DNA of 50,440 nucleotides from an uncultured Porphyromonadaceae bacterium (GTDB taxonomy: Bacteria > Bacteroidota > Bacteroidia > Bacteroidales > Muribaculaceae), in the NCBI GenBank assembly GCA_947643165.1, contig CANRVB010000003.1, positions 130,020 to 180,459 on the forward strand, written 5' to 3'. Shown in pieces: positions 14,745 through 22,764 of the stretch. Both the position numbers and the translations under genes were made by a program. The notes beneath the pieces are model-generated. The model searched no databases. It was not told the origin of the DNA and worked only from the letters and a program-made list of their open reading frames with translations. Positions within the stretch are counted from its first letter, which is position 1; the number at the start of each line of letters is the position of its first letter.

Positions 14745-15823
14745 ACAGAAAAAACAAAATCCTATTTTCCGATTATACCGAACTTTTTATTACTCCAGAG
14801 AATCGCCGTTTCGCTGATTTTTGGAAAATCAACGCCGTACGTGATTTCTTAAACTCGAACCATACAGTTAGCGAAAAAGGAATCCAGAAGTATTTAGCCT
14901 CAATAGATAACTCCGCTATTTCCAAAAGCGACATAAAGACGGAACTATGTAAATTATTAGTGAAGCCTGCTGCCAAAGATGCTAAAACCAATATTATGCC
15001 GATTCTCTCGGAAAAAGGTAAGACCGACGTAACTGAGTTTGGCGAATATCTGGTAGTTGAGCAGTCATATTCGCCAAACACCGCACGAAGCTATCAGCAA
15101 ACCATGCGTGAATTTTTTAATATCTTCAAAGAATTTAACCAAACAAACGCCGTAGCTTTTAAAAATCATTCGCTCGCGCTCGGTCTGCGGCCGAAGACGT
15201 TGAACCTGCGAATAAGCGGGCTTGTAGCGTATGCGAAATGGAAAAACATAAACCTGAAAATAAAACGCGTAAAGGTGCCGAGAATATTAGAATGTAATAA
15301 CGTGCCGGACAAATCCCAAATGTCCAAATTTTTGACATTCTGCAAAAGCTATAATTTTTACTGGTATCTTGTCTTTAGATGCCTTTCTACAACAGGCTTG
15401 CGAATACATGAACTGTTAAAATTGACATATGACGACATTCTCTCAGGAGATACGCTTATCAATGGTAAAGGCGGTAAAATCAGGCGCGTATTTTTTCAAA
15501 AGCGCTTTATCGCTGAAATCGAAGAATATTTAAAAAACAATAGCCATATCCTGCGCTCCGATCGCTTCTGCCCCAAGACTGCACGAGGAGTCGCCCAGCA
15601 AATGCAAGCTTACGCAAAAAAAGCCGATCAAGACAAAAGTAAATTCCACCCTCACGCATTCAGGCATTATTTCGCTAAAATGTATCTTGCCAAGCGTCCT
15701 GACGATTTAATCGGCTTGCAGGGGCTACTGGGACATTCAAGTCTTGAAACGACTGCAATTTATTTGCGGAGAAGCCGACAAGAGATGTTTGATGATTATA
15801 CAAAAACAGTGAACTGGGAATGA
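14741..15823 (+). CDS. Tyrosine recombinase (second in the prophage)
   Basis: 360 aa. A SAM-like core-binding domain (about residues 95-170, SYSPNTARSYQQTMREF) precedes a complete catalytic domain: R221 (TGLRIHEL), K246 (GGKIRR), H305 and R308 (HPHAFRH), H332 (GHSS) and Y341 (AIYLRRS). Unlike the prophage integrase it keeps the first catalytic Arg. Residues 1-90 form an extra N-terminal region not seen in XerC/D. It is translationally coupled to both neighbours (4-base overlaps). It probably acts on the cassette or on the 76-nt repeats flanking it rather than on attL/attR. Confidence 0.92.
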   Translation: MNRKNKILFSDYTELFITPENRRFADFWKINAVRDFLNSNHTVSEKGIQKYLASIDNSAISKSDIKTELCKLLVKPAAKDAKTNIMPILSEKGKTDVTEFGEYLVVEQSYSPNTARSYQQTMREFFNIFKEFNQTNAVAFKNHSLALGLRPKTLNLRISGLVAYAKWKNINLKIKRVKVPRILECNNVPDKSQMSKFLTFCKSYNFYWYLVFRCLSTTGLRIHELLKLTYDDILSGDTLINGKGGKIRRVFFQKRFIAEIEEYLKNNSHILRSDRFCPKTARGVAQQMQAYAKKADQDKSKFHPHAFRHYFAKMYLAKRPDDLIGLQGLLGHSSLETTAIYLRRSRQEMFDDYTKTVNWE

Positions 15824-16482
15824 AGGACACTATAAAAGCGCTCAACAATCGCAGCCATGAGTTGGGCATAAATATTTCGGCATTGTTTGAAAATATGCTG
15901 GATTTTTTCTTAGACACGTTTGATCCCAGGCTTTTTATCAAGCACAAGGGCAATCTTTCCGCAGTGTTCAAGGAAAGAGAGCAGGAAGATCAATACCTCC
16001 TCAAGCTACTTATACATTGGCTTGAGCAGGCGGAATCGAAAACAGCAGAAAACGAAATCTACGACTTTTTCGGAGAACTTTACGAAAGTATGTTTTTAGG
16101 CAAATCTAAGGCCTCAGCCATGGGGCAATTTTTCACGCCGGTAGTACTTTCTCAGACTATGGCTAACCTTGCCAAGGGAAGCGCGAAAAAGGTATTTGAA
16201 CCTTCATGCGGCTCCGGTCGCAACGTGCTCGCCCACTGGTCGCATGCCGACAAAACGCAGCCGCCATACTATATATGCGTTGACTTGGACCCTATTAGCG
16301 CAAAAATGTGCGCCCTAAATATGCTTATCGCAGGAATGATAGGCGAGGTAATATGCAAAGACGCGCTCGACGTTTCAGGGGCATTCCATTTTTGCTACCT
16401 AATAAACGAAATTCGTTGGCCGTTGCCGACAATGTTCTACTCCGCGCGACGAATCCTTCCTACTAAAATAATACAACAATAA
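15820..16482 (+). CDS. N-6 adenine methylase-like protein without NPPY
   Basis: 220 aa. Residues 102-107 GQFFTP and 127-133 EPSCGSG are motifs X and I of HsdM-type N6-adenine methylases, and VDLDPISAKMCALNML continues the SAM-binding fold. At the place of the catalytic NPPY motif the sequence reads LINEIRWPLP, so methyl transfer is unlikely unless supplied by another protein. The same short form without NPPY occurs in Bacteroidetes mobile elements as far as I recall, so this is probably an intact family member rather than a fragment. Third gene of the cassette, starting in an ATGA overlap. Confidence 0.78.
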   Translation: MKDTIKALNNRSHELGINISALFENMLDFFLDTFDPRLFIKHKGNLSAVFKEREQEDQYLLKLLIHWLEQAESKTAENEIYDFFGELYESMFLGKSKASAMGQFFTPVVLSQTMANLAKGSAKKVFEPSCGSGRNVLAHWSHADKTQPPYYICVDLDPISAKMCALNMLIAGMIGEVICKDALDVSGAFHFCYLINEIRWPLPTMFYSARRILPTKIIQQ

Positions 16483-16494
16483 AGAGTTGGAGAT

Positions 16495-16570
16495 CTGTGG
16501 CTCGCCGAAATCTGAAATGAGTGGCGAGGTGTTGAATGTCTCACCACCCTCAGGGCGGCAACGCAAAGGA
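16495..16570 (+). repeat. 76-nt hairpin-bearing direct repeat, copy 2
   Basis: Second copy of 13800-13875. The central hairpin is weaker here: the arms GAGTGGCGAGG and TCTCACCACCC have two mismatches and a U-G, which suggests copy 1 is under stronger constraint or that copy 2 is decaying. It starts 12 bases after the methylase-like gene and precedes another small Cys-rich ORF, so the pair brackets the cassette exactly. Confidence 0.85.
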
Positions 16571-16621
16571 TAGTCACTAAACCCAATAAATTATGAGGAC
16601 AATAAAGGAAGATAGCAAGAA

Positions 16622-16765
16622 ATGAATCCGAAAGATTGCAAATGGTGTGATGGCAGAGGGTTTTGCCATAATCCTAAAACCCTAATGATACTTGGCAGGA
16701 GCATGCTATGCCCGAATAGAACCGATCATCCCTGCCCCGATTATACATCAAAAGATAGCAAATGA
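16622..16765 (+). CDS. Small zinc-ribbon-like protein (47 aa)
   Basis: Short ORF starting MNPKDCKWCDGRGFCHNPKT. The CxxCxGxGxC start recalls half of a DnaJ-type zinc finger, and two more cysteines follow (LCPN, HPCPD). It overlaps the next ATG by 4 bases, supporting translation. Confidence 0.5.
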   Translation: MNPKDCKWCDGRGFCHNPKTLMILGRSMLCPNRTDHPCPDYTSKDSK

Positions 16766-17169
16766 CTCAGATTGCAACTACAATTGACCAAGGAAAGTAT
16801 CTGCTAAAGTGTGGCGTAGTAAAAGAGAACGCTGATATGCACTGGCAGTTTATTAGAAACATTTCAGAGCCAGGAAGAGCGTGGCATGATCCTGTGCTTA
16901 TTCCTGCGCGCATGCCAGGCGTGGAATACCCGAACATGAAGTCATTTCCGGCGTGGAGCTTGTCGGCGCTGATTGCATTGCTGCCTAAAAAATATGGTCC
17001 GTCGATCTCGTTTTCCATAAGTCTGAATGAATGGATCGTGGAGTTTGACTTTCTAAAGCTGCATAATGAACGCTTGAACCATAGGGAGTGTGATTCCAAT
17101 ATAATGATGGCATTAATAAAAATGGTGAGATGGTGTTATTCAAATTCAATATGCAATGGCAAAGGATAA
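16762..17169 (+). CDS. Small phage protein, function unknown
   Basis: 135 aa, not assigned to a named family. Contains ISEPGRAWHDPVLIPARMPG and SFPAWSLSALIALLP, a layout I associate with uncharacterised Bacteroides phage proteins encoded just before the HNH/terminase block. It overlaps the HNH gene by 14 bases. Confidence 0.6.
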   Translation: MTQIATTIDQGKYLLKCGVVKENADMHWQFIRNISEPGRAWHDPVLIPARMPGVEYPNMKSFPAWSLSALIALLPKKYGPSISFSISLNEWIVEFDFLKLHNERLNHRECDSNIMMALIKMVRWCYSNSICNGKG

Positions 17170-17488
17170 AGATTATGTAAAGCTTATAAACTCCGCTCGG
17201 TGGGCGAAGCTCAGAAAGAAAAAGATCAACGGCAACCCTGCGTGTGAGCGCTGCGAAGAGGAAGGCAGATTGTCGCTTGCTACTGAAGTACACCATGTGA
17301 TACCTGTTGAGGTTGGCATGACCTACGAAGAGAAGGAGGTATTGATGTTTGACTTCAATAATCTTAGAGCGCTGTGCCATAGCTGCCATGTCCAGACGCA
17401 TATCGAAATGGGACGATCGGGCAAAAAGCTCGCACAGCAGCGAGCTAATACGCAGATGGAGCGATTCAAAAATAAGTTCCTGAAATGA
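17156..17488 (+). CDS. HNH endonuclease of the packaging module
   Basis: 110 aa. The zinc-binding and catalytic layout is complete: NPACERCEEEGR (CxxC), TEVHHVIPVE (HH), FNNLRALCHSCHVQTHIEM (N, CxxC, H). HNH proteins encoded immediately before the terminase genes are a known component of cos-type DNA packaging. It is followed by a G/C-rich non-coding stretch and then terminase genes, in line with that role. Confidence 0.9.
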   Translation: MAKDKDYVKLINSARWAKLRKKKINGNPACERCEEEGRLSLATEVHHVIPVEVGMTYEEKEVLMFDFNNLRALCHSCHVQTHIEMGRSGKKLAQQRANTQMERFKNKFLK

Positions 17489-17657
17489 CGGGCTATTGCA
17501 TTCGGCGAGACAGGGGGGGGGATTTTTTGTATGGCACCCCCTCCAGGGGGTATCTCACACCCCACCTTTTCCACGCGCGAACATTTTTTTTCGCCGTGGG
17601 GGTTTACAGGTTTGGCCGGTGTAGGATAAAACAAAATCAACACTTAAAAAATAAAGG
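17489..17657. other. G/C-tract non-coding stretch, possible cos region
   Basis: Between the HNH gene and the terminase block there is a run of nine G (17512-17520), a perfect hairpin ACCCCC-TCCA-GGGGGT near 17534-17549, CGCGCG near 17573, a T8 tract and a G5 tract. This composition stands out from its neighbours. Position next to an HNH gene suggests cos, but the nick positions cannot be read from sequence. A 62-aa ORF crosses it but looks non-coding. Confidence 0.4.
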
Positions 17658-18305
17658 ATGGACTTCGAGTTGAGTTTTGGCGCTGGCCTTGATGAAGGCA
17701 CCGCCGCGGATAACAAAGAAGAAAAGGAGGGGAAAAACACAAAGCGCAGAAAGACGCTATGCCTTGAATTGTCTCCGGCGTTCGAATATCGCCGGGCATT
17801 CTCGGAAGTGAAAATGCTGGAGGCTATGAGATATGTGAAATTGCAGGCCGGTGTGTCTTATAATTTCATAACAGCCGGAGACGTGGATAGTTTGAGCTAC
17901 CTTAAGGTTGTGTTAAATCAGCATTCTCTCGATTATCTGATTCTGTCGACATGGCGCATGAACGCGGAGGATATTTTGCAAGTGCGAAAATGGGTTGAGG
18001 AAAACCGGATCAGAAAACTTGATATGTATATCGGAGAGATATTCCCAAGCAATTATAAAATAGAGTGGGCTATGATCAAAGATATGTATCGCGAGATGCC
18101 GGGACTCGGACGGGTTGCCGTGTTCTATAATCATAGCAAGATATATGCGGGCTACAACAAGGAGGACAATTTTTATTTTGGCATTCAGACAAGCGCGAAT
18201 ATAAACCAAAATCCCAGGACTGAGCAAGGTTGCATCACGGTAGATCGAAAGCTCTTTGAGTTTTATAAGGAGTATTTCGATGGGATAAATTCATTTGAGA
18301 AGTAG
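17658..18305 (+). CDS. PLD-like domain protein of the packaging region
   Basis: 215 aa. The C-terminal half holds HSKIYAGYN (HxK), then GIQTSANINQNPRTEQGCI and FEFYKEYFDGI, the pattern of a phospholipase D-like phage protein often encoded beside terminases. Only one HKD-type half is evident, so it would have to dimerise to form an active site. Residues 15-35 are a charged linker. A nuclease role in packaging or host DNA processing is plausible but unproven. Confidence 0.65.
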   Translation: MDFELSFGAGLDEGTAADNKEEKEGKNTKRRKTLCLELSPAFEYRRAFSEVKMLEAMRYVKLQAGVSYNFITAGDVDSLSYLKVVLNQHSLDYLILSTWRMNAEDILQVRKWVEENRIRKLDMYIGEIFPSNYKIEWAMIKDMYREMPGLGRVAVFYNHSKIYAGYNKEDNFYFGIQTSANINQNPRTEQGCITVDRKLFEFYKEYFDGINSFEK

Positions 18306-18306
18306 T

Positions 18307-19005
18307 ATGGATAGTCAAAAGGAAACATTCATAAAACATCTGATCGCTGCCGGAGGGATAATCCAATCAGCCTGCGACTCTGCAGGGATACCTCGCTCTC
18401 GATATTATTCTTGGCGGAAGAAAGATCCTGAATTTCGCACTCGCGCTGAAGAGGTGCAGGAGATGCAGATCGACTTTGTGGAGAGTAAGTTGATCCAGCA
18501 GATAAAACTGGGAGACACTACTGCTATTATCTTCTACCTCAAAACGAAAGGGCGCATGAGGGGATATAATGAGCGTTATAATCCGAAAGATGATGATGAG
18601 TCCCTACTGTTGGCCGAAGAATCGGAGTCTGTAATGCGGTCGAATATCGCGCGACGTGTGAAAAGCAAGAAGGCTTATCTTATCAAGTTGCTGCGCGAGC
18701 AGGGGAAATATACCGAGGAGCTTTCAATGCAGGCAACGGTAACTGCCCAACTGATGGTTCGGACCGAAGTTCTCGCTGAAGAGATATTGTCGGATGACCA
18801 CCATGCAATCGAGATCGAAATATCTCGCGAGGGCAATGAGCGGAAGAGCATAAACCCTAAAGAGCGTCTGTACCTGGAATTTGCCCGGCAGTGCCAAAAG
18901 GCGTTGCAGGCTCTTGGCATGAACGTCGATGCTAAAGAGCGCAAATCCGATAACGACAGTTTCGGGGAGTTCCTTAAGGATTTTAATAAGTCGTTGGAAG
19001 AATGA
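18307..19005 (+). CDS. Terminase small subunit (HTH)
   Basis: 232 aa from ATG 18307. An N-terminal helix-turn-helix (GGIIQSACDSAGIPRSRYYSW, residues 14-34) is followed by AIIFYLKTKGRMRGYNERYNP, which is typical of small terminase subunits of the phBC6A51 type. It recognises the packaging site and recruits the large subunit. It overlaps terL by 4 bases. A TTG at 18295 in the same frame is a possible but less likely start. Confidence 0.82.
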   Translation: MDSQKETFIKHLIAAGGIIQSACDSAGIPRSRYYSWRKKDPEFRTRAEEVQEMQIDFVESKLIQQIKLGDTTAIIFYLKTKGRMRGYNERYNPKDDDESLLLAEESESVMRSNIARRVKSKKAYLIKLLREQGKYTEELSMQATVTAQLMVRTEVLAEEILSDDHHAIEIEISREGNERKSINPKERLYLEFARQCQKALQALGMNVDAKERKSDNDSFGEFLKDFNKSLEE

Positions 19006-20744
19006 CGGAGGAGGAGAAGAAAGAGCTGCGCGCGCTCAAAAAAAACGTATATGAAACGCTTGTCAATGTCAGGCTGCGGCTTTATCGCAAGCATGCTGAT
19101 GCTTTGGCTACCGATAAACGGATAAAGGTTTATATTGACGGGCTGCTCGATAATCCTGATCGGCATAATCTGTATGAGTTCCTGAAGATAAAACGTTTTT
19201 TTGACCTGCTTGATGCTTACAAGTGGGACGCGAAAGCGGTAAAACGCAGGATCAGGCTATATGAGTGCCTTAGATTTTCCGGTACAACAGGGCGCAGAAG
19301 ATACAAGCTCACTCCGGTTCAGGTTTTTCAATTCGCTCACATATTCGGATTTGTCAAGCCAAACGGATCACGGCTCATTCGACTGGTCTATATCTTTGTT
19401 CCGCGAAAATTCAGTAAAACGACTTTTGCGGCATTCTTGGCTGTCGATGATCTGTTATTTGGTGATAATAACGCGGAGGCTTATGTCGGCGCAAATTCAT
19501 ACGATCAGGCTAAAAAATGCTTCAATGAGGTACGTGCAATTATGCAGGATCTTGACCCTTCCGAAAAACACTTTAGGATAAATAGGGAGTTGATCGCGTT
19601 TAAAGATCGCGGAAGGGATAGCCTGGTCCAATGCCTTACCGCCAACGCTAAAACCAAAGACGGCTTGTTTGCGTCGTTGGCTATTCTCGATGAGTACGCG
19701 CAAGCGCGTAACACTGCGTCAAAAAATGGCGCTGATCTGAAGAATGTACTTACAAGTTCAATGGGTCCGCGGTTAAACCCGCTGACGGTGATAATAACCA
19801 CCGCGAGCGAGGTTATCGACGGACCTTGTTTCAACGAAATAGAGGGAGTCAAACGCATTTTGAGGGGCGAGGCAAAGAACGATAGTGTATTCGCTGACTT
19901 ATTTATGCCTGACGTTGATGATTTTGAGGGGGATCCGGTCACGTGGCATAAGGTTCAGCCACATTTGGGCGTCACTGTTCAGGAGGATTTCTACAGTGCC
20001 GAATATGAGGCTGCGCAGCTCTCTGCTGAAAATATGCTGGTTTTTCGCACAAAATTGCTTAATATTTTCACGATTAACGAAGCAAAAACGTGGTTTTCCT
20101 ACGAAAAAGCGGCTCAATTATGCGGTGATTTCGATATTGACAAAGTTGAGAATCGACCACCCTGCGCTGTCGCTTTCGATTTGTCGGTCAAGGATGACTT
20201 CAGCGCTGTGTCGTACACAATATACTCAAAGATGGAAAAGATGTTTTTCTCGCATACCGACTACTACTTTCCGGAGGGTCAGCTCAAAGAACACCCTAAC
20301 GAGGCGCTTTATAGAGCTTGGGCGGCTGCGGGCTATCTTAAGTTGTGCAAGGGGCAAAAGATTGACGTCAGGCAGATCGCTAATGATATACTGATTCGCA
20401 ACAAGAGGCTTGGAATAATACGCATAGGCTACGATTCGTATAAAAGCCCGGAGCTTGTTGGCATTCTATCCTCGGCTGGAGCTAAAAGCGTGCTGCTCCC
20501 CTACCCTCAAACATATGGAAACTTCAATCTGCCAGTTGAAGCGTTCGAAATGTTGGCCTATGAAGAGCCTCCCCGAATAAAGTTAAATGACAATCCAATT
20601 AACATTTTTTGTCTGACAAATTGCGTTATCGACGAGGATAATCTTGAAAATAAAAAACCGTTGAAAGCTTCGCAATACCGTAAAATAGACGGTGTTATAA
20701 CAATGTTGATGACTATAGGCCACTTGTATTCCTATGAGCATTAA
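19002..20744 (+). CDS. terL: Terminase large subunit
   Basis: 580 aa, HK97-type terminase with an ATPase and a nuclease domain. FVPRKFSKTTFAAF (about residues 132-145) is the Walker A-like loop (PRKxSKTT in place of the usual PRKNGKS), SLAILDE is Walker B, VIITTASE the coupling motif, AFDLSVKDDFSA and IGYDSY carry nuclease aspartates and KIDGVITMLM the last acidic motif. It packages DNA into the prohead. It is the last gene before the late promoter. Confidence 0.95.
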   Translation: MTEEEKKELRALKKNVYETLVNVRLRLYRKHADALATDKRIKVYIDGLLDNPDRHNLYEFLKIKRFFDLLDAYKWDAKAVKRRIRLYECLRFSGTTGRRRYKLTPVQVFQFAHIFGFVKPNGSRLIRLVYIFVPRKFSKTTFAAFLAVDDLLFGDNNAEAYVGANSYDQAKKCFNEVRAIMQDLDPSEKHFRINRELIAFKDRGRDSLVQCLTANAKTKDGLFASLAILDEYAQARNTASKNGADLKNVLTSSMGPRLNPLTVIITTASEVIDGPCFNEIEGVKRILRGEAKNDSVFADLFMPDVDDFEGDPVTWHKVQPHLGVTVQEDFYSAEYEAAQLSAENMLVFRTKLLNIFTINEAKTWFSYEKAAQLCGDFDIDKVENRPPCAVAFDLSVKDDFSAVSYTIYSKMEKMFFSHTDYYFPEGQLKEHPNEALYRAWAAAGYLKLCKGQKIDVRQIANDILIRNKRLGIIRIGYDSYKSPELVGILSSAGAKSVLLPYPQTYGNFNLPVEAFEMLAYEEPPRIKLNDNPINIFCLTNCVIDEDNLENKKPLKASQYRKIDGVITMLMTIGHLYSYEH

Positions 20745-20757
20745 GCAATATGACAAA

Positions 20758-20789
20758 CAAGTAATTAATCAAGCAAGCAAGTAATTAAG
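20758..20789 (+). repeat. Tetranucleotide array 3, (C/T)AA(G/T)
   Basis: Eight in-register units: CAAG TAAT TAAT CAAG CAAG CAAG TAAT TAAG. It lies after the terL stop and 25 bp before the -33 box of the late promoter, so it cannot be part of a ribosome-binding leader. It matches the arrays at 5026-5048 and 5140-5167. Confidence 0.75.
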
Positions 20790-20814
20790 CCGTTGATTAT
20801 CAGATAAAAATATT

Positions 20815-20844
20815 TTGTTATTTAGTCATAATTTGTTATCTTTG
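20815..20844 (+). promoter_or_regulatory. Late-gene promoter (Bacteroidetes type)
   Basis: TTG (20815-20817), 19-nt spacer, TATCTTTG (20837-20844). The start would be near 20850, only about 13 bases before the portal ATG, which rules out the longer in-frame start at 20815. All genes from portal to lysis follow on the same strand without an obvious terminator until 41765. Confidence 0.7.
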
Positions 20845-20862
20845 TTTGTCGTTATTGTCGAT

Positions 20863-22089
20863 ATGGGAATTTTTGAGAAAATCAAATCTTTGTTCACTCG
20901 CGAAACCGTGGCCGGGTTGCGATATGGTACTTCCGATTCCTCCGTGATAGTGAGGGGTGATGAAAGTGCCATGCGCATTGCCACGGTTTTTCGCTGCGTG
21001 AAACTGCTTAGCGAAATAGTCGCTTCGCTACCTTTGAGGTACCTGAAAAAGCAGGATGGAGTGTTTGTCGACGATGACAACGACAGGGATGGACTAAACT
21101 ATTTGCTTAATGTCGAACCTGACGCACATATGAGCGCATTCGACTTTCACCGGCAGATCATAATCAACCTTCTGCTCGATGGGAATGCTTACATCGTGCC
21201 GTTTTATGATTTTGACAAAAAGCAGATCAGTCGGCTCGCGCTTTGCGGCCGCGGAACTGTAGCCCATGATACGCTCAGTGATACTTACACGGTCAACGAC
21301 ACCGAGAACGATATATGCGGAACTTTCGATGAAAGCGAGGTTATTCATATCAAGGGATTGACGCTGCGCAACTATAAGCGTGGGGTTAGCGTGCTAACGT
21401 ATGCCCGGCTTACAATGAGTGTCGCGGCTACAGGGGACAAAGAGACTCAGAATCGCTTTGCCAACGGCGGAAATGTACATGGTATTGTGTCTAACGACTC
21501 GTCGCGTACTGGTTTTGGTACTTACGATGATGGCGAGATAAGAGGCGCTGCTGACGATATCGATGAGGCGATACGTGGCGGACGTCGCATTATAGGTGTG
21601 CCTGGCAACGTGGACTTCAAACAGCTGTCGCTCAGTTCGGCTGATCTTCAGTTCTTGGAGTCAAGGAAGTTTACTGTAATAGAGATCTGTCGTTTCTTTG
21701 GTGTAAACCCGACATTCGCCTACGCCGATACCAGCACTAACTATAAGAGTGCCGAGCAGGCGAATGTGGCATTTATGTCACAGACGCTGAATCCGCTCAT
21801 GAGAAATATAGAGGCGGAATTTCTACGGAAACTTGTGCCGCGCAAACTTTGTCATAAGTATCGTATCCGCTTCGATCGCACTGATTTATATGCCTGCGAT
21901 CTGGAGGGTTTGATGAAGTATCGCGCAAATAGACTACAGATTGGATCGACAGTCAACGAGGTACGCGCAATGGATAATCTAAAACCGATACCCGACGGAG
22001 ATGTAGCACTCGTGTCAGCTAATCTGAAAACCGTAAACAGCATTAAAGAGACTAACGAAAAGGATGATGGAAACAGCGAAACAGAATAA
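20863..22089 (+). CDS. HK97-family portal protein
   Basis: 408 aa from ATG 20863. MRIATVFRCVKLLSEIVASLPLR, the SAFDFHRQIIINLLLDGNAY region, VIEICRFFGVNPTFAY and the late MKYRANRLQIGSTVNEVR are standard portal motifs. Twelve copies form the portal ring through which DNA passes. It overlaps the protease gene by 26 bases. Confidence 0.94.
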   Translation: MGIFEKIKSLFTRETVAGLRYGTSDSSVIVRGDESAMRIATVFRCVKLLSEIVASLPLRYLKKQDGVFVDDDNDRDGLNYLLNVEPDAHMSAFDFHRQIIINLLLDGNAYIVPFYDFDKKQISRLALCGRGTVAHDTLSDTYTVNDTENDICGTFDESEVIHIKGLTLRNYKRGVSVLTYARLTMSVAATGDKETQNRFANGGNVHGIVSNDSSRTGFGTYDDGEIRGAADDIDEAIRGGRRIIGVPGNVDFKQLSLSSADLQFLESRKFTVIEICRFFGVNPTFAYADTSTNYKSAEQANVAFMSQTLNPLMRNIEAEFLRKLVPRKLCHKYRIRFDRTDLYACDLEGLMKYRANRLQIGSTVNEVRAMDNLKPIPDGDVALVSANLKTVNSIKETNEKDDGNSETE

Positions 22090-22753
22090 GGAGATCAGAC
22101 GTGAGCTTCATACGGCGGCAGCTGGGCTTCATGTCAGAGAGTCTGCTACCGGGGAGGCTTCGCGCACCATAGCCGGATATGCTATCTTGTTTAACGTCGA
22201 ATCGGCTCCGTTGTGGAGCGATGATGACACGGAAGCCCGCGAGGTTATAACACCGGAGGCTGTGACTAAAGAGCTGCTTGATGGATCAGATATAAAATTC
22301 ACCATGTTTCACGATCGACAGCTTATTTTATCCCGCAGCAACAACGGAAGCGGTACGCTGTCTTATAATATCGATGACAAAGGTGTGTCTTTCGAGTTTG
22401 AGGCTCCGCATACTGCTGATGGAGATAAGGCACTTGAACTTGTCAAACGCGGCGACATATCCGGATGTAGCTTCATGTTTACTACCCGATATTGGGATGA
22501 GGCATTTGTGGAGCGCACTGCGCGCTCTATAGGCTCCCGAACGGTAATTGTATACAGAGTAAAGACCATAACCGGAATTTACGATTTTACATTGGCCGCA
22601 GATCCGGCTTACCCGGCTACAAGTGTTGAGGCAAGGGAGTTTGCAGACAGTCTCCGCGATGAAAACACTGAGAATGATCGCGAACGGTCGGAGCGAGTAG
22701 CAAAACAGGTTCGCGAGATGCGGGCTGCTGTCAATCGAAAATTATCAATATAA
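22064..22753 (+). CDS. HK97-family prohead protease
   Basis: 229 aa. RTIAGYAILFNVES and FTMFHDRQLILSRS (catalytic His) followed by KRGDISGCSFMF (catalytic Ser) identify a caudovirus prohead protease (U35-type Ser protease). The C-terminal helix (NTENDRERSERVAKQVREM) may contribute scaffold function. Two adjacent ATG codons (22064, 22067) are possible starts. Confidence 0.92.
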   Translation: MMETAKQNKEIRRELHTAAAGLHVRESATGEASRTIAGYAILFNVESAPLWSDDDTEAREVITPEAVTKELLDGSDIKFTMFHDRQLILSRSNNGSGTLSYNIDDKGVSFEFEAPHTADGDKALELVKRGDISGCSFMFTTRYWDEAFVERTARSIGSRTVIVYRVKTITGIYDFTLAADPAYPATSVEAREFADSLRDENTENDRERSERVAKQVREMRAAVNRKLSI

Positions 22754-22764
22754 CAACATATACA

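Noticed and set aside
15820..16482. Methylase-like gene as a truncated pseudogene
   Set aside because: It lacks NPPY, but the ORF is clean, starts in a 4-base overlap and has a full SAM fold with a coherent C-terminus, so I treat it as an intact short family member.
17485..17673. 62-aa ORF between HNH and the PLD-like gene
   Set aside because: It runs through G9, C5 and T8 tracts, gives an implausible protein, overlaps the next gene and lies in the likely cos region.
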